Shown here piece by piece: positions 42,951-54,780 of a stretch of DNA of 64,000 nt (position 1 is the stretch's first letter; each line of letters begins with the position of its first letter). The notes below the pieces were generated by a model that made no database searches, had not been told where the DNA came from, and saw only the letters and a list, made by a program, of their open reading frames with translations. A program made the translations under genes and the position numbers. The stretch is from assembly GCF_905147365.1 (NCBI RefSeq), contig NC_056407.1, positions 23,915,980 to 23,979,979 of the forward strand, written 5' to 3'. The stretch is from Aricia agestis (lineage: Eukaryota; Arthropoda; Insecta; Lepidoptera; Lycaenidae).

Positions 42951-43355
42951 TTAAGGGTGGGTAATGGGTTGCACCAGAGGCGTGCTTAAAGTTAAAGTTA
43001 TGGTTATAGTTAAGGCTAACTTTAACTTTAACCCTAACTTTGACCACAGAATTTGACAGATGCCAGCTGGTCCGACAAAGCTTTAAATGAACGTGGGTGG
43101 GGGCGCTGCTGCTAAAGGAGAACTGTCGAAATCGGCGTTTTTGTATGATGACAGCGTTAGTTCCTTTTTCGCCACGTTCATTTAAAGCCATGTCGAGCTC
43201 ACCTTGAGCTCGACAAGGCTTTAAATGAATGTAGTAAAATGGTTAAATATGGCGTCCATTTTTGACTTTAACCAAAGATTGGTTTGACATTTTGCATTGT
43301 AGTTATTGTCAAAGTTGCAGTTATAGCTAAAGTAATTTGGTGCAACCCACCCTTA
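42951..43355. mobile_element. MITE with AAGGGTGGGTTGCACC ends and nested hairpins
   Basis: TTAAGGGTGGGTAATGGGTT at the left and TTGGTGCAACCCACCCTTA at the right are inverted (3-nt insertion in the left). Inside, CTTTAAATGAACGTGG/CCACGTTCATTTAAAG (43080-43187) and GTCGAGCTCACC/TTGAGCTCGAC form further stems, and CTTTAAATGAATG repeats again at 43219, suggesting a nested fold-back piece. Confidence 0.75.
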
Positions 43356-43890
43356 TTTTATCAGTTTATTTGTACTAACAAGCTAATAATAATCATTATA
43401 TTGTTATGTAAGTATACTATTTTTGGGTTGCTGTCTAGTCGAGAAGTTAAGATTATATTTGTACTACCATGTAATGACTGTAAACTATTTGTATTAATAT
43501 AAATAAATAAAATGAACATAAAAAATAACTCAAATAAATATTTTTTACCTGATGAACTTTTTTCAAGTTTACTGTTACCGATAACTAAGTATCATCTAAA
43601 TACCCAGATACTTCTATAAAACTGTTACAGATAACTGTCTAAGATAAAATATATTCGTTCGTCGTTAAATAGAATACTTGCTAGTCGGTATAATTCCTTA
43701 TACATTATTCCCGGAGTATAACCACGTTGTAAAAAGGAGCGTCGAACTCTCTTACAAGGTTTATAGGTAATAACATTTTAATAACTTCGTCGGGTAATGT
43801 TACTCGGGGCTGACATAATATTATGGTAATATTGTACATTATAATGTACGTAGTTCAGAAATGTAAGTAGAACGAGGCCATAATACTCTG
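43356..43890. other. No gene recognised
   Basis: AT-rich; nothing assignable. Confidence 0.45.
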
Positions 43891-44137
43891 TTGCGTTGCG
43901 GTGCGTCGCCGCAGCTACGCTTCGAGGTTTTACATTCGTACCTGGCTCATTTGCGACATGTCACATTGGTCAGTTGCATCGTTGGTCTAGGCGTTTTGAT
44001 GGAACGTCTAACAGAATATGAAATAGGTTTCATGTTATTGCGCGTCTACTATTACCACACCACGAATAATAATTATGTGGCAATTGTGGTATACAATTTA
44101 CATTACCGTTCCAACGACATAACGCACCGTAACGCAA
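43891..44137. mobile_element. Possible decayed MITE (TTGCGTTGCGGTGCG ends)
   Basis: TTGCGTTGCGGTGCGTC and AACGCACCGTAACGCAA are inverted with one mismatch, but no target duplication was found. The 107-codon open frame across it (43891-44214) has no protein signature. Confidence 0.3.
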
Positions 44138-44555
44138 TGGATCAGTGTGGCTTCGCTCTAATGAGGAAAAATATTTCTATATTTTGTCGAATTATGTTTG
44201 AACTTAGTTATTAGGAACTAAGATACTGCGTGCCTCTTTGTAAATGGTTAATGCAATAATTGATTTAGATCCAGCACTAATAAAATAATAAATAATACTA
44301 ATAAATTTTATTGTTCAATTTCGTCACAATATTTTTACAATGCGAGGAACGAATACATTTATGCAATGTACACTAATAAGGGAAACATTGGCAGCCGTAC
44401 TAGTATTTTTTTTCGTTTGTGCGTTGTTTGTGCAAATGTGCACAATTAGTGCACATTTTTTTGTCACGAAAAAATTAGCACATGACGCCCTTCTCATTTG
44501 TTCCCAATAATAAAATAACAAATCTTCACACTAAAAGTTTTTTGAAATATAAAAT
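44138..44555. other. No gene recognised
   Basis: Nothing assignable apart from a TGTGCACAATTAGTGCACA inverted motif near 44437. Confidence 0.4.
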
Positions 44556-44640
44556 AAGGGGGCAAACGGGTCACCTGATGGTAAGCAACTACCGTCGCCC
44601 ATGGACACTCACAACATCAGAAGAGAGTTGCCGGCCTTTC
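44556..44640 (-). mobile_element. SINE 3' module, truncated, minus strand
   Basis: AAATAAGGGGGCAAACGGGTCA is the reversed tail module (split here as AAATAAGGGGGCAAAC and GGGTCACCTGATGG), followed by CGCCCATGGACACTCACAAC; it stops at GCCGGCCTTTC. Confidence 0.75.
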
Positions 44641-45918
44641 ATTAGTATAAGAAACAACATATTATTAGACGTAACTAATTAGGTATTCAAAAATTTAGTA
44701 GCATAATTAATTTCATTACTTACTTTGAAATCGTGAATTCAAAGCGTAACGTTATGCAATTCACCGAGACTACGGGCGGTTAAAAAGTTTAATCGCGATG
44801 ACATCATAAATCCTTTAAAGCAAGGGACCGGCCAAAGAATTTTTGGCAAGTCCACAGTCACCTACCGACGTTTTAATAGAATGTATTTAAGTTTGGCCAT
44901 TCAAAAAACCAGAAATTCAAAAGGAAACGCCGTTCATAAGTTTGATCGGGAGCCAAAAATAATCCCTACCTGAAAGGTTCGCAATTCACGTCTCTTGGCA
45001 CGGTTCTTAAACGGTCCCGGGTGAGGCTGTAATTAGGGTTGTGCTGCAGTCGATAGTGCATCTAATTAAATGCACTATCGATAAGTGCTTGGCATGACAC
45101 CATGAGGATGGCAGGACTGCAGCATTCCTGGCGATGCTCCACGAAACTCGAAAGTGAGTGTTATTAAATATTTTAGGATGCCAATATATTTTGAGACTCT
45201 ACAGTTATGGTGTAAGCTTGTTCTTTTTATAATAAATGCCTGCATAATTGATATATTTTGATAGTGATTTGAATGATTTTTTTCAAAATTAAAGATATGA
45301 AGCCTATAGAAAATATGTTGTTATATAGAAACCCATGGCGTGGCTTTATCATTACTTAATTACTTTTAGATGTCAAGAACGTGGAGCTGTATTGCAATTT
45401 ATGTAATATAAAACTCGAAGTTACGAATTCATGGATGTGCTATTGTATTCTATTGTTGTTGAGATCACCGGAGCCCTTATGGGGCTTGAAGGATTAATAT
45501 ATTGAATATTGATCAGTGCTCTATTTACTCTAAAATATTTTATTAATGTTAAAAATTATCCTCATATTTTGACAAATAAAGTAGGTTCTCCAAAAGTCAA
45601 TATTCTTTTAAGCTCACATTTCCCTTACCCCAAATATTCCCTGAGATCTGTCAGCAATAAAATTGATTTATCGACAATATATTATCGATATGGCCCAGCA
45701 CTATATAGCCTAGGTATATGTTGCGCTGCGGTACGCCTTCAACTTAACTTTGTTATTACGGACCGACTTCAAGTCACCCAGATAAATATTCGACATGTGT
45801 TTAGTATATTACAATTCTCTCGGAACTTGTCGCTGAACTTAATATTTCGTTTAAACTTTCGGAAAAGGAGTTCATTTGTTGTGACATTGTCGTTCGGTTT
45901 ACAACGTCCGCTTGGTTA
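44641..45918. other. No confirmed gene; hairpin and possible coding remnant
   Basis: A 12-bp-arm hairpin (TCGATAGTGCAT, 45050-45081) is visible. On the minus strand at about 45801-45890 a frame starts MSQQMNSFSESLNEIL and ends at a stop after ERIVIY. Composition is protein-like, but I do not recognise it. The plus-strand 136-codon frame overlapping it is weaker. Confidence 0.3.
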
Positions 45919-45926
45919 GTTTTAAC

Positions 45927-46235
45927 CATAAAGTTAATATACTCGTACCTAGCGGAATAGTGCTCTATTCCGATTAATCTCGAGCTGTCAAACGAAAACG
46001 AAATTGGTGTCATCTTGTGAAAAAATATGTGTACATATACACTTACACAAGCATTATTGAACATGATTTCTATGAGATTAAATTGTCAACGTGCGGGACG
46101 TGCCGACTGGACGTCAAAAAAGAGTGCTGCTGTCATGTATCACACGTCTCTTTTTACCACGCAGTGTTACTGATAGTGACATCTCTCTTGCTCAGGCCTT
46201 TGTTTCTCGATTCCGCTAGTTATATTAACTTTATG
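45927..46235 (+). mobile_element. MITE with 8-bp target duplication, copy 2
   Basis: Inverted ends CATAAAGTTAATATAC and ATATTAACTTTATG, flanked by exact GTTTTAAC at 45919-45926 and 46236-46243. The interior is the reverse of 27055-27353 (GTCAACGTGCGGGACGTGCC, GTTACTGATAGTGACATCTC). Coding-looking frames in it are incidental. Confidence 0.88.
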
Positions 46236-46243
46236 GTTTTAAC

Positions 46244-47417
46244 CGACTTAAAAAATGAGGTTATCAATAATTTGTCCCCTATGTATGTATAATATGTCCA
46301 GATTTATACGTTAGTCATATATTATGAGTATCTGAACAAATGTGCAAAATTTCAAAACTATTATACTTATACAATGTTTTTATGTTTGTGTTCGCATGTC
46401 TCTAAAACTACAAGTCCGATTTAAGTGATTATTTTTTTGTTGTACGAGATATATAATGTGTAATTGTATATATTATGTAGTTGTAAATGAAAATTCATTT
46501 TGAACACTAACGAAACACACGTCTCCTCCTATTTTCTTCTGATTAATTTCGTTGCGGGTCCCAAGAGAGTTTTAGCATGTCTCTCGGGTTCCTGAGATCA
46601 TATCAAAGGGTTTTCGTGGTTGATTACCGCTGTTGATCTTTGCGAGTTGCGACACGGGAGATATTACAGTGGTGGGAATGTGTGGGCCAACGCCCGAAGA
46701 AAAAAAATATGAAACACAATTTACGTTTCCACTATATTTAGTAATTATTATAACTTTTAACAAATTACACGACCGATTTCAAAACTAAAATATTATGATG
46801 AAAAGTTCCGAAACCCGTCGTGTAATTTAAAAAAAATATAATTAGTTATTTCTAAATGTAAAAGTGCACGTAAATTGTGTTATAATTGGGAATACTGCAA
46901 GTTTCATCAAAATTGATTCAGTAGTTTTTGAGGGAATTTTATGTACAATTATGAAGTTGGTTTTATTATTTTATTTTAATATACAACTTGTTTGTTTATT
47001 CAGCAAAGGTTTTACTGTGTTAGATGAAGAAAAAAAAACTCTGTATCTTGCATTAAATTTGCAATCACAGCGAAAATCTCCCAAGCTTAAAAAAATTGGT
47101 ATGCCATGCATTTACCATTTAAGTACCTCCTGTGCACAGTATTATTGCCTTAGCAGGTAAACTGTACAGTATGAAAGTAGCACATAGAGGAAGTTACCAT
47201 TTGATAGTATAATTAGTACCCAAAACAACTATCACAAAGAAATTATTAACCGTAACAATACAGCTACACAACAATTACAAAGAGCTAATAATAATTGCTA
47301 ATAGGCCCCAAAACTACTATAAAAATAAATGGACCACGGGAATTGGCATAAGTATTGAGCTTTTTTATCGTGGAGAATATACGGTTTCACGACGGAGTGA
47401 ACGTTCAAAGAAGGTAT
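46244..47417. other. No gene recognised
   Basis: 46236-46300 continues an AACCGACTTC-type repeat that is the insertion target above. The remainder is AT-rich with an unremarkable 98-codon open frame (46864-47160). Confidence 0.4.
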
Positions 47418-47701
47418 ACGTGGGAGAGCCATGCTTCGGCACGAATGGGCCGGCTCGACCGGAGAAATACCACGGACTCACAGAAAACTGGCGTGAAACA
47501 GCGCTTGCGCTGTGTTTCGCCGAGTGAGTGAGTTTACCGGAGGCCCAATTCTCTACCCTATTCCCTTTCCTACCCTCCCCTATTACCTTATTCCCTCTAA
47601 AAGGCTGGCAACGCACCTGCAGCTCTTCTGATGCTGCGACGGAAGTTGCTTTCCATCAGGTGACCCGTTTGCTCGTTTGCCCCCTTATTTCATAAAAAAA
47701 A
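47418..47701 (+). mobile_element. Abundant lepidopteran SINE, complete copy
   Basis: Head ACGTGGGAGAGCCATGCTTC and GGCACGAATGGGCCGGCTCG, hairpin CGCTTGCGCTGTGTTTCGCC, pyrimidine-rich TTCCCTTTCCTACCCTCCCC, module CATCAGGTGACCCGTTTGCT and a short A tail. This copy shows the full family structure. Confidence 0.85.
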
Positions 47702-48364
47702 GGTAACATCAACTTATTGTACGGAGGATGATTTTATGAAGGCAGCAATGGATTTTCCATGTAATTTTCACTGCGGCCTTATTTCATTAATATATTAAGA
47801 AGGCGGCCATAACTCTTACTTTATTATTAGCTAGTACTATCACGGAGCGTATCTCGCCAACTTTAATTAAATATACTCATTAAAAATATTTATAACCCCT
47901 CGACGGGTCCTGCATTTTTATGGGATTTTAAGATACAGCCGACTATAATTAAAAAAATTTGAAATTATAATTCGGGTGTCGGGGTATGCAAATTTTTGTA
48001 TTACGTTTTCGATTACATTTGCATATGGGAATATAAATGGGGATGAGATTGCTTATCAACATCCTCCACTTGAAATGTTTTCATTAAACAGAAAAATCTG
48101 TGGTTCCCCCGATGTACGGAATGAAAAGCCGATCCGTTGAATAATTGGGATTGAATTTTTTTCTGATTTTTTAACTTACTTATAATGAGATTCGTTCAAT
48201 ATTCGGTCTCATTTAGTATGAAGAGTATTATACAATGCAGAAGTCGACTACGCACCCCATGTTGGCAAATACCCATGAAAACAGGTGCCAATTTAATAAT
48301 AAGAAAATGCACATTATATACCGTGTATTAATTTTAAGCCTATAATATTTATAAAAAATAATAA

Positions 48365-48423
48365 GGATCAAAAACTATTAGAGGGCGCTACTGCTAGTAG
48401 CGCCCTCTAATAGTTTTTGATCC
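48365..48423. repeat. Perfect palindrome, 27-bp arms, 5-nt loop
   Basis: GGATCAAAAACTATTAGAGG at 48365 reappears inverted to 48423; the loop is TGCTA. No transposon ends are visible. Confidence 0.9.
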
Positions 48424-48972
48424 TATACAGTAAATAATCCGACCAAAATCCATTATGCTGTACAGTGTCATATCAGAATAGTGACCGAATCGTTGTTAAA
48501 AGTCGAATAAAACTTTTTGTTATGCTGGTGTTGCCTTTAGCTTGAAAACATAGGTTAAGGTTAGCTTTTAAGACATTTATTCTCATAAGAATTTACATAA
48601 ATTCACTCACATGAGAAAGACAATAAAGTAAAGAGATACAAACAATGTAAAGATTACAAATTACATCGAGCGAGCTTAGAAGATAGGTTACAATAAGTTA
48701 AAATCATAAAATTAACAATTCATAGACGTAAACAAAGAAATGATATATCAATACAATTGAGGGTACTTTTATAATCGGTTTGGCCAGTTGTCACAGTATA
48801 AGACGTGTTTGCAGTAGACCGTCCTCATACTAGACCGTTCCGATTCCGACGTTCGTACATTGTAGTGATATCATAATATTAATACGCGGAAGGAAACACT
48901 TTGTAACCCTTTTTACGAAAAATGGGGAAACGTAGGTGCATGAAATTTTGCACAGTTATAGTTTATATGGTG

Positions 48973-49016
48973 AAGGAGTGCATCGAACTAATTAATATTA
49001 GTTCGATGCACTCCTT
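48973..49016. repeat. Perfect palindrome, 20-bp arms, 4-nt loop
   Basis: AAGGAGTGCATCGAACTAAT and its exact reverse complement flank TAAT. Confidence 0.9.
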
Positions 49017-49473
49017 TTGAAATTATGCTTTTATCACACATTTTTTTAACAAATAAAACATTACACACACTACAACACACACACATGAGAAATGACAGAT
49101 TTTTGAGTGACAAGCCTATACATACGAATTATACTCTTTTATTTATGGTTGAAGTCTGTTGACAACAAGTTGACAAATTGAAAATGGATTATAGTTTTTT
49201 TTTTAATCTAAGATACTATTAGATAATTCTTACACGGCCAGTCTGAGATCAGCTGAGTCCCAGAGACAAGAGTTGAAAAAAAAAAGATAGTCAATATTTT
49301 TTACAAAATATAGGTAGTAGTAGTCCTAATGTCGTTGAAACTAAGGTCGAATTTCGACCATTGGGCGATCTCTAGTCCTTATAATATTATGTATGTAATT
49401 TGATTATCAACTGTTAATACACATTACACAGTGTATTTTAAATTACATGCACATGCACAGTAGTAACATATTA

Positions 49474-49835
49474 TCCATACTAACATTATAAAAGCTATAC
49501 GACCTGCAAACCTTCAAGATGAGAGCGTATTCCCTCTTAAAAGGCCGGCAACTCACCTGCAGCTCTCTGATGCTGCGAGTGTCCATGCGCGACGGTAGTT
49601 GCTTTCCATCAGGTGATCCGTTTGCTCGTTTGCCCCTTATTTCATAAAAAAATGCGAAAGTGTGTCTGTCAATCTGTTACCTGTTCAGCGCTGAACCAAA
49701 TTTGCTGAAATTTGGTATGCACATACTTTGAGTTTTGGTAAAGGACATAATAATATAGATGCTTTTTATCCCGAAAAACTTTACAAGTCCCCTGCGATAA
49801 ACTTATTTTGGCGCAACGGAGTTGCGGGCGTCAAC
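49474..49835 (+). mobile_element. Helitron-like element split by a retroposon
   Basis: TCCATACTAACATTATAAA on the left continues at about 49653 with TGCGAAAGTGTGTCTGTC, CTGAAATTTGGTATGCACAT and GGCGCAACGGAGTTGCGGGC. The retroposon sits between ATAAA and TGCGAAAG. Confidence 0.7.
49492..49652 (+). mobile_element. Retroposon with shared 3' module, alternative body
   Basis: TACGACCTGCAAACCTTCAA, TCCCTCTTAAAAGGCCGGCA, CATCAGGTGATCCGTTTGCT and an A-rich tail. The first block is the inverted match of 3370-3390, so this is the same subfamily as 3231-3505. Confidence 0.75.
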
Positions 49836-51242
49836 TACTTATAATATAAAATACCATAGTAATTAAAATTCGGTTAATTACTTACTAGATATTGTTATCT
49901 GTATTCATATGCAATTTTATTTTCATTCATTAATTTTAATTCGTAATCATTTAAAAAAAAGTGTTTCATGTATGAACCATGAATCATGATTGCTTGGTAT
50001 TCACTATTAAGAATAAATTATATTTTTATAAAACATTTTATATTTTGATATTTGCATATCCAGCATTTTTCGTAGTGATGAGCCGACACCTGTTATAAAT
50101 GAGTACAGAACGAAGAAAGATTATTGACTGTCGACAAAACAATGATAATAATTAATGAAACATTTGAAATTATTATTTCAAGTGCCAGCCTCAAAAACTG
50201 CTAAAATTCTAAACCGACTTCCAATTCACAAAAAAGTATGAAATAATTCTTATTATTCAAATAGTGGGTTTTTCAGAATTTATTTGCAAAACTCTACGGT
50301 GTGTAGTACCATAAAAAGTTTTGTAAGCTTTATACGGTACGGTTACTATACTGTAGTTTAGGTCATTGACTCACTGTCAAAAACTTATCATTTTTCTATA
50401 AACCGTGACTGACAATGAAGTGTCAGATGTTGTCAACTGCAGCTTTGTATAGAAAATTACAAGATTTTGACAGGGAGTCAATGATCGCTATCGCCATGTT
50501 TCGCCGAGTATAGTATAGCCTGTAATACGTACAGCCCCTCTATCATGAGCTCTTAAAGCCAGCCAGAATACTGACTGGCTCGCATTTTGGTACCATGACC
50601 TCTATTTTCCAGCCAGTCAGTGGTCACGTGACACAAAACTCACTTCTCCATTGTTAACTGAGTAATAATTTCGTATCATGACAACACTTCTGACATAAGC
50701 TCGCTTGCTTTTACGTCAAATACAGCAATTCAATAAACACCAACCAACGAGTAGCTTTTACTGAATAGTTTACATTTTAGTAATTTTATTTATTAATATT
50801 ACATACTTTTTAGTCTTAAATTATATTGCTATTTAGTTGGTTAGTTACTTAATAAGTTATATTTTAGTCTATAGCATATATTTTAGTGAAAATAATTCGT
50901 TATTAAAACCAAAAAACTAAACATTCGAAGTGTCCAAATTTTTGGAAAACGATTAAGTATTCTCAAGTTAATCACGAAGTGATACTTAAGTAAAGACGTA
51001 GAGACCTTAGTAATCCATTTAGTGTCAGTGAGGTTTCAGAATAATAACATAAGTGAGGTGTAGTATACCTATATGTCTAGTCAACAATAAGGTTCGCATT
51101 TGTGCGATGAGCTAAGACTGCATTGATTTAGTACACAAGAAACACATACAAGGTATAAGGAACAAAAGTGTTGTGTATAATTACTGTAAAACAAGTATGA
51201 ATTTTCACCAAAAACCTACAGGTACAATCTTATAGTTGCATT
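49836..51242. other. No gene recognised
   Basis: AT-rich and apparently single-copy, except an AACCGACTTCCAATTC repeat start near 50212. An AAAAACCTACA/TGTAGGTTTTT pair spans 51210-51252. Confidence 0.45.
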
Positions 51243-52376
51243 GTAGGTTTTTGTGTTATTTCACAAACTATTTCCTTGTAAACCTGAAGTATTTTGGTAT
51301 ATGCATGATAAACACTGCACCAAAGAGGTAAATAATTCAATATTACTTACTTTTAACAAGAATTTTCAGAACACAACCTTTTAAACTTTAGATGTATGTA
51401 TAACATGCTCCGGATAAACATTGACACACCTAAACTACTAGAAAAGTTAAATAATTGATATGATATTATCAATCCCAATTAGAATCCCAATTAGCTAAAT
51501 TCTCATATGAGCACTTTTTCATTTATAACTTCTTCTCTTGACTACAATATGGTATTATATGATGGGAATAGTGTAAATCACTAAATTTTACTCAAAAACA
51601 AAAACCTACATTATAGTACTTTTCCAAAAAAGACTTACTTAATAAGAATTGCATAACAAACATATGGAACTTATTGTTCATAAAACATAATATTATCATA
51701 GGAACATATATTATTATGTATTACCAAAAATACTTTTGTACTTACCTCAATAATAATAATAAGTATTAGTTTTATATTAAATTAAAACTTAAAATACATG
51801 AGGACTTACTATGTACTTCTTAGGAACCTATCTTAGGAGCATTTCGTACAATCTTTTGATTGCAGTAGGTCTTTGTGTTATTTCACAAACTATTTCCTTG
51901 TAAACCATGCATGATAAACGCTGCACCAAAGAGGTAAATTCAAAGGTATTACTTTCTCAATAACAAGAATTTTGAGAACACAACCTTTGAAACTTTAGAT
52001 TCATGTATATTCACGAATAAATATTGACACACACACATACACCTAAACTACTAGAAAAGCTAAATCATTGATAATATAAAATCCAAATTAGCTAAATTCT
52101 CATATGCACTTTTTCATTTATAACTTCTCTTGACTACAATATGATATAATATACAATGGGAATAGTCACTAAAACTCAAAAATATAATCCTACATTACTT
52201 ATAGTACTTTTTCCAAAAAGACAACAAAAATTGCATAACAAACATACTTATTGTTCATAAAACATAATATTTTTATTGGAACTTATATTATTATTACCAA
52301 AAATTCTTTTGTACCTCAATAATAATAATATTAGTTTTATATTATTACATTAAAATTTAAAATACATGAGGACTTT
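51243..52376 (+). repeat. Diverged ~0.6-kb tandem duplication
   Basis: Copy 1 (51243-51807) and copy 2 (51866-52376) share, in order, TTGTGTTATTTCACAAACTA, GCTGCACCAAAGAGGTAAAT (ACTGCACC in copy 1), CCTAAACTACTAGAAAAG, ATTAGCTAAATTCTCATATG, GCATAACAAACATA and AAAATACATGAGGACTT. Small indels and substitutions distinguish them. Non-coding, not seen elsewhere here. Confidence 0.85.
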
Positions 52377-52431
52377 AGTAAGTCCTCATGTATTATACAT
52401 TTTAAAAAGATGTGGTCATTTTAGGGACCTA

Positions 52432-52611
52432 TCAGACAGAGTGGTCACGCGTTGAAGCATTTGCATTGGAGCAGTCAGTGTGTGACTGAGGAGCAATTCT
52501 GACACATTCAGAACTCCTCCTGTGTGAGTATATAGAGATACTCACACGGGAGGCATTCTACAACATAATACAACACAAAGAACACAAAACCCTTGACCGC
52601 TCTCTGTCTGA
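52432..52611 (+). ncRNA. Candidate structured RNA, closed multi-stem fold
   Basis: A 10-bp closing stem pairs TCAGACAGAG (52432-52441) with CTCTGTCTGA (52602-52611). Inside lie three consecutive stem-loops: CAGTCA/TGACTG (52472-52488), GAGGAG-caa-TTCTGA/TCAGAACTCCTC (52488-52519) and CTGTGTGAGTAT/ATACTCACACGG (52520-52549, one G-U). The G-U pair would be A-C on the other strand, so the plus strand is favoured. I do not recognise a known RNA family. An AATAAA lies downstream at about 52679. The call is structural inference only. Confidence 0.3.
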
Positions 52612-54242
52612 GATATCCCAGGCAATTTCCCATAGTTGCAACTTGCAATGCAGTTTCTAATTGTTATTGGTTTGCCAAATAAAAGTCTGAAATTATAAAA
52701 TTGTTTTTATCTTTCATCAAAAGTTGGTATTTGAACTCCTTTAATAATAATAAATTAATATTTACACAAGGGATATTTGATTCATCTTCTTTGATTTTAA
52801 GTGACAAGACCTTGTTTAAGATTTCCGCTGTATAAATATTTTTATAAGTATAATATAAAAGAGATTTAACACTTGCCTATCTGATACTAGGTTGATAATA
52901 AGGTGTAAGACAAATGTAGTACCTATTGATGAAAGCTGTGTATGAATATGTATCTAAGGTAGGTATATTTAAGTGAGAAAATAAATGAAAAAACATTTAA
53001 AAACGAGTATTTATTAAATTTCTTTTAATTAAAGCTTTTGAGTGAATATATATTATCTTCCTAGGACTTCGTCATCATTACACTTGCAATTCTTTATTAT
53101 AAAATGTAGTACTTATAGTATCTCAGTGTTAGCAATCATCCTTTATCCTGAAAAATATTTGGTTCAGCGTACACAGTACTAATAATGTAAAATGCCTTAC
53201 AAGGCACGAAAAGGGGATTATTAAACTTATAAATTGCCTGTTTATGTTACAATAATACCTATTTGAAAGCTCAAAAAAACGTAGGTGTTCAAGAATGAGT
53301 TCAAGTTCAACAAACTATGTTCAACTCATGACATCAAATCTGTTGTAATGCATGTAATTGTAATCCACAAGTTTGATGCATTTCTAAGACTTTTTCATGG
53401 TAGATTATTTAGCGTAGGTATCAAATAGGTATAGGATATAATAAACTTATCAATTTCTTGCTTAAAACATAATCTCTATAAACTTAATAACAATATCTAA
53501 TTATCTTTTTTTTTTGTCTCCTTCTTCTTCTCTTTTTTAATTGCCGACTCAGTTAGTTGCTAATGTCAGAGAATTCTTTCTCCTCTAGATCGCCATGCTT
53601 GTGATAATTTAAACATGAAGGAGTGTTATTTTCTCAGTGTTTTCATAAAGGGCTTATAAAATACCAAAAAATATAAATAAAACCATTTACACATTTATAA
53701 TAATTACCTTTAAATACAATAAATCGGTGCAAAAGTAACTATTCCTACATTGACCACGTTATATATTAGAAAATAGTATATTTTATAATAAAAAATATCA
53801 ATCTTTTTTTAAACTATATTTTCATCTTGATTTACAATTTTTCCGTTAGTCGTTATGGCTAAGCCATTTCAATTCCTAAAAAAAAAAAACAATTCCGTTA
53901 GTCAAATTTGACGTTCGTGTTTGACATTTCTTAATCCAGTTCAGAGACAAATATTACAGGTTAAAACCATTCAGAAGTAAAAGTGCACATGATACCGAAA
54001 CAGAACCACTCACTTTACAACTGTTTACATACCTGCACGGATTAGCTCAGGTTTTGACAAAGTTAATGATAGGGGTCCAGGAAAGTGGTAACGTTGGTGT
54101 AGCTGTTATTATGATAATATTAATATTTACTAGCAAATAAACTTCCTACTGTGCAATAACCCTCGGTTGGTCGCGTTTTTAAAATAACGCCGTCGATCAC
54201 CTAGTTACTAGTGTCTTTGAAAGTTTGAAAAAAACATAGTAA
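52612..54242. other. No gene recognised
   Basis: AT-rich; an AATAAA motif near 52679 and a CTTCTTCTT run near 53523 are the only notable motifs. Confidence 0.45.
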
Positions 54243-54334
54243 AATCGGCCAAGTGCGAGTTAGAGTCGCGCACGAAGGGTTCGGTACCATTATAGAGCAG
54301 CCAAAAAATTGTGTTTGTTGTATGGGAGCGCACC

Positions 54335-54780
54335 TTAAGGCCCAGTAGTCCCTAAAATAAGCAGGTAATACTCTGTCAGTACGAATATCGACGTTAAAGA
54401 CATTAAAATAACATTCATATCAGCATACAGTGGCTGTTACGCGCTCGCCGCGTGCCTTGATAATAGAAAATAGTAGATAAAGTAAAAACCTTTTGTTTTT
54501 AGTATTACACAAATCAAATATATCAAATCGTTTACGTTAGGTTACGACACATATACTACATTTTTTGTTTTTTCTAGAAAGTGTGTAATTTAGCCATAAA
54601 ATGATTATAACAGTCATCTTTGAGATTTTTTTCTATCGAGCAGAATTTTTCAAATTGTCTACTGATATAAGTATACCTTTGCATATAGGAAATTTTCTCA
54701 ATTTTAAAACGGTACTTATTTTATACTTAAATAATGACATTTCCTTTACTAAAAACATTGCAACAACGACAGCGCCTTAA
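54335..54780. mobile_element. TTAA-flanked element A
   Basis: TTAA (54335-54338) and TTAA (54777-54780) bound about 438 bp. The ends GGCCCAGTAGT and (inverted) GGCGCTGTCGT agree at 8 of 11 positions. Non-coding. The weak inverted repeat makes this less certain than its neighbour. Confidence 0.5.

Larger units (their letters stand above)
47702..49473. other. No gene; perfect hairpins and paired POU octamers
   Basis: Contains ATGCAAAT (47986-47993) and ATTTGCAT (48017-48024), and perfect short-loop hairpins at 48365-48423 (27-bp arms, 5-nt loop) and 48973-49016 (20-bp arms, loop TAAT). No coding frame was identified. Confidence 0.55.

Noticed and set aside
43891..44214. 107-codon open frame as a gene
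   Set aside because: No recognisable domain; overlaps a possible decayed MITE.
45509..45919. 136-codon plus-strand open frame as a gene
   Set aside because: AT-rich, low-information sequence without motifs; the opposite strand is equally open.
46017..46292. 91-codon open frame containing CGTCRLDVKKECCC
   Set aside because: The same residues appear in the MITE copy at 27055-27353 in another context, so this is transposon sequence.
53720..53760. mariner terminal repeat (CGGTGCAAAAGTAACT)
   Set aside because: Resembles a mariner end, but no opposite terminus, TA duplication or transposase was found.
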